Shown here piece by piece: positions 1 through 6,200 of a DNA stretch of 6,586 nucleotides. This DNA is from an uncultured Eubacteriales bacterium. Its GTDB lineage: Bacteria; Bacillota; Clostridia; UBA1381; UBA9506. The stretch covers positions 1 through 6,586 of the forward strand of contig CABSKZ010000166.1 in assembly GCA_902478395.1 (NCBI GenBank), in the 5' to 3' direction. Positions within the stretch are counted from its first letter, which is position 1. Every line of letters starts with the position of its first letter. The notes below the pieces were generated by a model, which saw only the letters and a list, made by a program, of their open reading frames with translations, did no database searches and was not told the origin of the DNA. The position numbers and the translations under genes are program-made.

Positions 1-85
1 GACAGAAGTTGTACGGATTTTTCCACTAACCCCCGATAGCCGTTTATTCTTGTAAAACAAAGTAATCGTATACAGGATGCCAAAA
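1..85. other. Left-edge stretch with no supported gene
   Basis: Bases 1-85 contain stops in all plus frames by 55. One plus frame is open from base 2 to a TAA at 53-55 and could be the tail of a gene lying to the left, which would fit the plus-strand terminator at 184-209. Seventeen codons are too few to support a call. No clear promoter or RNA gene is seen here. Confidence 0.4.
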
Positions 86-120
86 GTTACCTAGGTAACC
101 GGGTGCTTTTCACACACCCG
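86..120. repeat. 14-bp perfect palindrome plus adjacent hairpin
   Basis: GTTACCTAGGTAAC (86-99) is a perfect palindrome. Directly beside it CGGGTG (100-105) pairs with CACCCG (115-120) around a 9-base loop. Read on the minus strand the palindrome is followed by TTTT (85-82), so this pair could act as a weak leftward terminator. The palindrome could equally be a binding site for a dimeric regulator. The sequence does not decide. Confidence 0.5.
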
Positions 121-143
121 ATAATTGTGCTAAATTACAGTTC

Positions 144-176
144 GGGCGGATATGCCAAAATACGGCACATCCGCCC
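144..176. repeat. Long hairpin GGGCGGAT / ATCCGCCC
   Basis: An 8-bp perfect stem (144-151 with 169-176) is extended after one mismatch by TGCC/GGCA (153-156 with 164-167), with a 7-base loop. It lies seven bases before the plus-strand terminator stem and may be part of the same structured 3' region or of a small RNA. Confidence 0.65.
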
Positions 177-183
177 ATAACCT

Positions 184-209
184 GCGGAGACATTGGCCTC
201 CGCTTTTTT
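184..209 (+). terminator. Intrinsic terminator, plus strand
   Basis: GCGGAG (184-189) pairs with CTCCGC (198-203) around an 8-base loop, followed directly by six T at 204-209. The orientation means it ends plus-strand transcription arriving from the left of the window, convergent with the minus-strand operon. On the minus strand there is no T run after the stem, so it would not serve the SLH genes well. Confidence 0.75.
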
Positions 210-215
210 ATTTAT

Positions 216-224
216 ATTATAACA
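216..224 (-). promoter_or_regulatory. Possible extended -10 promoter, leftward
   Basis: The minus strand reads TGTTATAAT, a perfect TATAAT with the extended TG motif. No good -35 hexamer lies 16-18 bases upstream (the region reads AAAAGC). If active it would start an RNA near 209 running left through all the hairpins from 203 down to 86. In an AT-rich stretch beside a terminator such a match can arise by chance. Confidence 0.25.
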
Positions 225-274
225 AGATTTCATTAAGAGCTTTTGCGCGGCAAGCACAACAGTTTCTTAAATAG

Positions 275-294
275 CGTTTCAACCTCGCGAAACG
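275..294. repeat. Hairpin CGTTTC / GAAACG
   Basis: A perfect 6-bp stem (275-280 with 289-294) with an 8-base loop lies in the left half of the structured element. It may be a minor part of the element's fold. Confidence 0.45.
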
Positions 295-327
295 GGGGAT
301 ATATGCCCGCCCCTTGCTCCATGAAGC

Positions 328-368
328 GGAACCCTGCCGCCTTAGCTGCCGCAAGGCGGCAGGGTTCC
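328..368. repeat. Perfect 16-bp inverted repeat (strong hairpin)
   Basis: The arm GGAACCCTGCCGCCTT at 328-343 is exactly complementary to 353-368, with a 9-base loop (AGCTGCCGC). The stem is GC-rich and would be very stable as RNA or as a DNA cruciform. Neither side has a run of T, so it is not a classical intrinsic terminator in either direction, but it could stabilise the 3' end of the minus-strand operon transcript. Confidence 0.85.
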
Positions 369-371
369 TGC

Positions 372-384
372 AAAGCGAAGCTTT
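372..384. repeat. Small hairpin AAAGC-GAA-GCTTT
   Basis: A perfect 5-bp stem with a three-base loop sits just right of the 16-bp hairpin. Its right arm can instead pair with 318-327 in the larger outer stem, so the two pairings compete. Confidence 0.5.
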
Positions 385-417
385 ATGGGAAAGAGGAGGG
401 GCTACCCGTAAAGCGAT

Positions 418-459
418 AGTTTGCGTCGGCAAACTGAGCAAATAGGGCGTGTGCCGACG
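418..459. repeat. Pair of mutually exclusive hairpins
   Basis: AGTTTGC (418-424) pairs with GCAAACT (429-435) around a GTCG loop. CGTCGGC (424-430) also pairs exactly with GCCGACG (453-459). The two stems share bases 424 and 429-430, so only one can form at a time. They lie in the likely 3' untranslated region of the minus-strand operon. Confidence 0.5.
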
Positions 460-484
460 AAGAGGCGGGGGTATACCAGCCAGG

Positions 485-3187
485 TTATTTTACAATCACA
501 ACGACCTTCACTTCTTTTCCCGGTGCGTAGACAAACACCTTCGACGCGTCCTTCCTTCCGACCCGACTGATAGAAAGAATATCTTCAAAGGTAGAGGGCG
601 TATAGACTGCACGCTGTATATCATATGTGTAGATGCAGGGCTTATCATTGTCATCCGTGGAAAGCTGGTAATAATACAAATCCTCGTTATTTTCATCCAG
701 TGCGATAACCAGCTGCTGCTCGTAATCGTCGGAAGCGGCGCCGAGGAATTTCGAATTGGCTTCATATGCCATTCCATAGCACATTTCCTCGTCCGTATCC
801 GCTCCGGTAATATAGAAGTTATTGTCCATCGGAAGGGAGGAAATCCGGCTGATTTTATTGATATTGCCGTTAAAATCGACCAGATATTGTACAATATCTC
901 CCGGCTTTATCCGGTCTGCTCCGTCGAGGGACAAGCCTGGTTTTGTTTTCAAGTCAAATGCCGTCCCGTTGTCATATCCGGATATCCGGTATGCTTCCTC
1001 ATCGTTAACGAGCGTTGTTGTGACATTCTGCACCACTTTCATTTTCACATCGCTGCTGATTGGGGAATCGTCGTTGATTCGGTTTTCATTCTTGAATACC
1101 ATTGCAGATACGGTGAGATCCTCAGCGTCGTATTCAAATCCCTGCATGTAATACTCGTTCTTTCCGAATTTCATCTGGGTATAGATGTCCTCTTCATCTC
1201 CGCTTGCGGGAATGAAGAAAACGACCGTATCCTCCCCGATGCCAAATGGCTCCTCGCTGCCGGTTACGACCAAGCTCTTCGTATTGAGCGTCTGCTTGGC
1301 GGTGTAGTCACCCCGTTTCTCTGTCACAATATCAATCCGTTTGATTTCACCGGCGGCATTTAACGCATACCGGATCAAATGGTTCCGTCCCAGCTTTGGT
1401 TCCGCTGAGAGTACATCATAAATTCGAACCGGCTCCGTGTATGAGGTTCCGTTGATTACAACCTTGTCCGCGATTTTCAGCGTTTCCAGCGTCTGGGCCT
1501 CAACCGCCTGCATATAATAAGTGGAAACGCCCTCCAGAACGCTTTTTACCCGCGTCCCTTTAATCAGCTGGATTTCAAGCTGTTTTTTAATGCCGCTGTC
1601 CGGCATCTGCATCTGATAGATGTAGGCCAGCTGGCTTCCCGCAGAATCCAGGGATTCCTCCGCATAGACGATTTCATTTTTGCTGTCCATCGTGAAATCA
1701 TAGGTTTTTCCGATGCTCAAGGACTCAGGGGTTACCCGGTAAGTATATTCTCCCTGCGCGAGGTCGTACACTTCGCCGTCCACCCAAACAGTTCCCTCGG
1801 ACGCATCTATCTGGGTGACCATACCCGTCACTTTTTCATCCAGCCGGACGAGGCGTGTATAGTTACCGTCCTTGCTGCGGTGTACCTCCGTTAAATCTTC
1901 TTTTTGGAAAGTTTCCGGAGCGATTTCCCCGCCATTTTTATCTGCGAACGAAACGAACCTGTTTTTATCTTTGCTGTAATCCAACAGCAGGGTTCCGTCC
2001 GCGAGCATGTTTTTGAACTGAACCGTCTCATCGGCGGCATTAACTTTTAAAATGGTTCCCAGTTCATAGCACTCAATAAATACGACGTCATACGTTTCAT
2101 CCCCGTTATTGTCCAGGAAACGGAGCTTTGCGCTGCGCGCCGTCAGCAGGTCTGCTGAATAAGTGGAATGGTAGCGGTTATTATATACAATTTTCAAATT
2201 GTCATCAAGTGTTAATTTCTCATCCTCGTCATCCAGATAATAGTTTACCGTCCTTCCCTGCACAGAAGCAACATCCACACCCGAAAGCGCAACCGTTTCA
2301 TTCATTCTGGGCCGCGGGGAAATTCCTTTAATATATGCCATGCCATCGTCGTCAATTGCGTAAAAACGGACGCTTTGGCCAATCAGGGCGGAAACATCGA
2401 GGCCCTCGTCCAGATAATAGCTGTAGCCGCCGATAATAACCTGGTCGTCTTCGACGCTGTATGTGCCGGTTATGGAGGTCCTGTGGTCCGCCTCCAAAAT
2501 TCCGTGCAGTTCCGCGCCGTCAGAAAGGAACTTGTCTATCAGCGTTTCCTTCAGTACATACCGTTCACCGCCGTCCGCGCTGTATTCGTAGGAAAGTTCC
2601 AGCACCTTCTGGTCAAGTGCGTTGTCTATCAGTCGTGCAAACCACTCTCTGGTAGCAGGCGTGCCTGTTTCCGTGCTCAGGCCGTTTAACAGGTTGATTT
2701 TTCCCGCCTGCAGAATATACGGCTGGAACCAGCTCTCACTTGCCTCTGTATCAAGAATACTTCCATATCCTAAAATACATACTATCACCTTGACCGCCTG
2801 CTCCACCGTCAATGTTCCGTCAGGATCAAACCGCCCGTCTCCTACGCCGTTTAAAATCTGCATCGCAGTTGCCGCGTTAATGGCACTGTAGGCATAATGC
2901 TCCTCTGGAACATCAAGATACTGGTTCGCACTTGCGCTGGAAATCGCCAACGACTCCAGCTTCAGAAGCCGCAGGATAACCTGCGCCAGCTCCGCGCGCT
3001 TTAATTCCGATTTTGCGCCGAAGGTGCCGTCTCCATTTCCTGTCATAATCCCCAAATCGCTCACGCGCAGAATGGATGAATAATATCTGCTGTCAGCAAC
3101 ATCCGTAAAATTCGAATCTGCAAACGCCGGTTGGCAGAAGCACAAAGCAAGCACTACAGATAGCATTAAACTCAAAAATTTCTTCAT
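485..3187 (-). CDS. Secreted SLH-domain surface protein with modular beta-rich body, function unknown
   Basis: Complete 900-residue protein. It has a clear signal peptide (Lys2-Lys3, hydrophobic core, AFA before Asp24, so cleavage is predicted after residue 23). Three SLH domains follow at about 27-75, 90-138 and 145-193. The first has a TRAE-type motif (KRAE, 63-66); the other two have degenerate versions (TVEQ, TREW). Such domains bind secondary cell-wall polymer, so the protein should sit on the outer wall. The remaining 700 residues match no domain I recognise. They are acidic, Tyr-rich and predicted beta-rich, with at least five spaced copies of a strand-turn-strand pattern of hydrophobic residues around an Asp/Asn-x-x-Gly-type turn (272-289, 353-371, 494-511, 604-621, 765-782). 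A similar strand pair forms the C-terminus (VFVYAPGKEVKVVVIVK). No catalytic motif is evident. ATG start and TAA stop. It lies 14 bases after the lyase gene and is probably co-transcribed. A structural, spacer or carbohydrate-contacting partner of the lyase is possible, but that is inference from position only. Confidence 0.9.
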   Translation of the reverse strand: MKKFLSLMLSVVLALCFCQPAFADSNFTDVADSRYYSSILRVSDLGIMTGNGDGTFGAKSELKRAELAQVILRLLKLESLAISSASANQYLDVPEEHYAYSAINAATAMQILNGVGDGRFDPDGTLTVEQAVKVIVCILGYGSILDTEASESWFQPYILQAGKINLLNGLSTETGTPATREWFARLIDNALDQKVLELSYEYSADGGERYVLKETLIDKFLSDGAELHGILEADHRTSITGTYSVEDDQVIIGGYSYYLDEGLDVSALIGQSVRFYAIDDDGMAYIKGISPRPRMNETVALSGVDVASVQGRTVNYYLDDEDEKLTLDDNLKIVYNNRYHSTYSADLLTARSAKLRFLDNNGDETYDVVFIECYELGTILKVNAADETVQFKNMLADGTLLLDYSKDKNRFVSFADKNGGEIAPETFQKEDLTEVHRSKDGNYTRLVRLDEKVTGMVTQIDASEGTVWVDGEVYDLAQGEYTYRVTPESLSIGKTYDFTMDSKNEIVYAEESLDSAGSQLAYIYQMQMPDSGIKKQLEIQLIKGTRVKSVLEGVSTYYMQAVEAQTLETLKIADKVVINGTSYTEPVRIYDVLSAEPKLGRNHLIRYALNAAGEIKRIDIVTEKRGDYTAKQTLNTKSLVVTGSEEPFGIGEDTVVFFIPASGDEEDIYTQMKFGKNEYYMQGFEYDAEDLTVSAMVFKNENRINDDSPISSDVKMKVVQNVTTTLVNDEEAYRISGYDNGTAFDLKTKPGLSLDGADRIKPGDIVQYLVDFNGNINKISRISSLPMDNNFYITGADTDEEMCYGMAYEANSKFLGAASDDYEQQLVIALDENNEDLYYYQLSTDDNDKPCIYTYDIQRAVYTPSTFEDILSISRVGRKDASKVFVYAPGKEVKVVVIVK

Positions 3188-3194
3188 CGTATCT

Positions 3195-3201
3195 TCCCCC
3201 T
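3195..3201 (-). promoter_or_regulatory. Ribosome binding site of the 900-residue SLH protein
   Basis: The minus strand reads AGGGGGA with 7 bases before the ATG at 3187. The site begins at the base immediately after the lyase TAG stop (3204-3202), so ribosomes ending the lyase cover it. This fixes the start codon and suggests translational coupling in one operon. Confidence 0.8.
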
Positions 3202-6200
3202 CTATTCAGCACTATTCGCCTTTTTTCCCGCTTTGCGCAGCAGCCGGAATAAGATTTCGGCTGTCTCCGCGCGGGTTGTAGGCTCTTTGCTCTGGAAGCT
3301 GCCGTCCGGCATTCCTTTTATAAAGCCCAGCTGGTACGCGGCATTTATTGCTTCTCTTTCCCATTCCTCAAATTCTCCGCTGTCGGTGAATCCGGCATCT
3401 GCCGTTTCTGTCGCTGGTCCAGCCAGCTTCTGATACAGTCCGACTGCCATTTTTGCCAGTTCCCCGCGTTTGAGTGCGTGTTCCGGGTAAAAGTTTACGC
3501 CGTCGCCGGATACAATTCCCGCCTCATACGCGCACTGTACCGCTCCAGCGTACCAAGCTGACGCACTGACATCTGCAAAACTCCCCTGATAGGGCGTGTC
3601 CCCTCCCAGAATCCGCGCCAGAACCGCCGCAAACTCTGCACGGGTAATCTGGTTATCCGGCCGGAAGCTGCCGTCCTCATAGCCGTTTATATAGCCGTTA
3701 TCCGCCATATATGTAACGGTCTCTTCAGCCCAGTGCCCCGTCGTATCAGGAAACGGCCGGGGCGTTTCAGCCGGCGGCGTACTGCTGGGTGACGGCGACG
3801 GAGTGCTTTCCGTCCCGCCTCCGCCGATGCCACCACCGCCTGTTCCGCCGCTGTTTCCGGGCTTGGAGCTAGCCGTCGGCGCAGGAGTTTTCACATGTGT
3901 CGGGTCGCCTGGTTTTGTGCTTTCTCCCTCCTCATTTACGATATCGCTGGTGAGGTAGACACGCATATTTCCCAGCTGTTTTGTGTAGATATATGAATTC
4001 TGCTCTCCCTTGTACAACGCCATAACCGTTGTGTTTGCGGCATCGTCTGCGGCGTCATAGGAGTTCTCTGCAATCTCCTTGAAGCTTGAAAGCGTTCCGG
4101 AGGCCGTGCCAACGGATATTCTCCATCCATCGCTTTTTGCCATATGGAATTGCACTGGGCGGTCCGCTTCGAGCTGCTTGAACAGAATCGTGCCATAGTT
4201 GTCCTTATTTCCGTTCCCTTCCTCCGGGTATTCGAGCGCAATTTTTCCGTTCCAGTTAATATCCCCGCTCGAAAGTGTTGTTCCTTCCTCAAAGTTCAGA
4301 TATGCCCAGTAGGTGGATGTCTTGTCCTTTACTGGATAGCCGATAGACAAACCGTCTGGGAGCACGACTGCTTTTTTCCCGTCTATGCTCTGCAAATCTG
4401 ACGGTTTTATGCTATAGGTCCCAATTACAATGGAATCACCCAATCTCAGATATGGCACTTCTTCCCCATTGAGCGCCACCTTTTCATTTTTATTGGAATG
4501 AACAATCAGATACTCGGTATTCAGATTGAGCACATCAGAAGTATAGATGTTCGTGACATTGCCCGTGTATTCAACAGAAATATCTGAAAGTGTCCTCGAC
4601 GCGGTCAGAATATCTCTCCCGTTTTCTTTTAGAGAAGAAAAATTGGAGGCAGAGAGGAACTTTATTTCCTCTGCCGTATTTTTTTCAACATAGGCCATCT
4701 GTGCGGTTGCGTCATAAATACCGTAGGATTTCTTTTTCTCCGGCTCCTGATTGATATAGTAAACCATTTTGTTCCCGTCCGGCAATGTTGCGGAGAATGC
4801 GCTGGCCTGTTCACCGCTGTCACCAATTACCTCTATCGGTACGGTGCGGATGGTATCGCTGGCTTTCCCTTCAAACGGATAAATGATGGTATTGAACTTC
4901 GCATTGCCGGTCTTTTCAATCTGGTAAGAAACCAGCTTGCCCTCCATTTTCTGTCCGTTCAGGTTTTTACTGTAACCATCGTCAAGAAACGCCTTTGTCA
5001 GCGTGCTTGGATCCGCTGGGATAAAGGCGACGTTCGCCCCTGTCTGAAAGTTTGTTTTCGCAATTTTTGTGTCCTCATCCAGTGTCAGGTTTGCGTCTGC
5101 AAGCGGCGTCCAGGCTTGGTCATAAAGCGCGCTGTCCTCCCTGCCGTTCGCATTCAGGAAGTCTGAAACAATATAAAACTTCTTGTTGTTTTTAATGAAA
5201 GTCACCTGTCTGGTATGGTCGCGATCATACAGGTCTTTATAAACATCTACCGTATTCGTAAAATGGTCCATTCTTTGATTACTGTTCATGGAAATATCGC
5301 CATTTCCAGTCTTTATCCCGCCGATACCGTTGATTTCCACGGTATTCTGCGACCGCTGACGGTACATCAGGTAATAATTCCAGCCTTGTGACACATCGTA
5401 CGATAACACGCCGTAAAGGCCGAAGAGCAACCTTCCATAGGCATAGAGCGACATGCTGTTCCCAAAGCTATGCCCATGATTTCTTCCGCTGAATCCAATC
5501 ATCATTGCGGAAACGCCATTGTCCGTCCAGTTGTCACGCATGGAAGCACGTTTGGACTCGGGCAGAAGCTTTGAAGTAAAGGAAATCGGCGTTCCCTCCT
5601 TGCCATCTGTCGCATAATACAGCAGTTCGTCATCATCCAGCAAATCTGCGGCCTTTTTAATATTGGAACGCAGATTGCCGGACGCACCACCGTCTCCCCA
5701 CTGGAATTGCCCCTTTTCAGGAGTAGACATGGCAATCAGCGCGAAGGCAAACTTCCGGTATGTTTCCCTGAATTTATCGGTCAATTCAATATTGGCGCTC
5801 GCCGCCTGCTCATAAATCTTGCTGAAGGAGTCGAACACACCAACATCGTAGCCGCTGGTCCCCTCGATGTAATCCCCATCTGCAAAACACAAATCCTCCG
5901 CCATGCGTTCATACCGTTCTGCCGCAACGGTAACCCAATCCGGATTCAGTGCGAACTCCGGAAAGTAGATGCAGGCATTTAAAATTAGCGTATTCTGCCC
6001 CGCCGTAACGTTGTGGTTCCGGTATTCATTTTCCGGCTGGCAGTTCCAGTACGCCTCCTGCCAGATAAATTTCAGCATGGACATAAATGCCGTGGAATCT
6101 CCGGCCGGAGAATTGAGCATCGCGTAAAAGCAGCTGTACATCGCACTTTCGCGGAAAGAGGACGTCAGAACGTCACAATTTCCGTAATACATCCCGCCGT

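Larger units (their letters stand above)
241..460. repeat. Structured intergenic element, possibly a MITE/REP-like dispersed repeat
   Basis: No gene is supported here. The stretch is built from inverted repeats: a perfect 16-bp hairpin (328-343 with 353-368), an outer imperfect stem (318-327 with 380-390, one bulge and one G-T pair), a further 6-bp stem (309-314 with 397-402), and small hairpins at 275-294, 372-384 and 418-435. Near-palindromic motifs bracket it: TTTGCGCGGCAA at 242-253 and TTTGCGTCGGCAA at 420-432, differing by one inserted T. The right side ends 25 bases from the stop codon of the SLH protein gene. The size and nested symmetry fit a non-coding dispersed repeat. Copy number cannot be seen from one window, and no flanking target-site duplication was identified. 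Confidence 0.55.

Noticed and set aside
2..55. Possible tail of a plus-strand gene at the left edge
   Set aside because: Only 17 codons before a TAA. The plus-strand terminator makes a left-hand gene likely, but the frame itself cannot be supported.
328..368. The 16-bp hairpin as an intrinsic terminator of the minus-strand operon
   Set aside because: On the minus strand the stem is followed by GCTTCATGG, with no run of T, so the classical terminator signature is absent.
217..441. Minus-strand open frame of 74 codons with a TTG start
   Set aside because: It reads straight through the nested hairpins of the structured element, has an Arg/Leu/Ala-rich composition typical of translated GC-rich repeats, and no convincing ribosome binding site. 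It is better explained as non-coding repeat.
1..484. CRISPR array or tRNA gene in the intergenic region
   Set aside because: The repeats here are inverted and nested, not regularly spaced direct repeats, and no tRNA cloverleaf (TTCGA arm with matching acceptor stem) could be traced on either strand.
449..1363. Plus-strand open frame of 304 codons antisense to the SLH protein gene
   Set aside because: It lies wholly over the end of a well-supported minus-strand gene with a signal peptide and SLH domains. It lacks a recognisable domain or signal peptide and its composition is that of a complementary-frame shadow.
3810..3870. G-rich minus-strand tract in the linker as a possible G-quadruplex
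   Set aside because: The runs are mostly two G and follow from Gly and Ser codons of the flexible linker; coding explains them.
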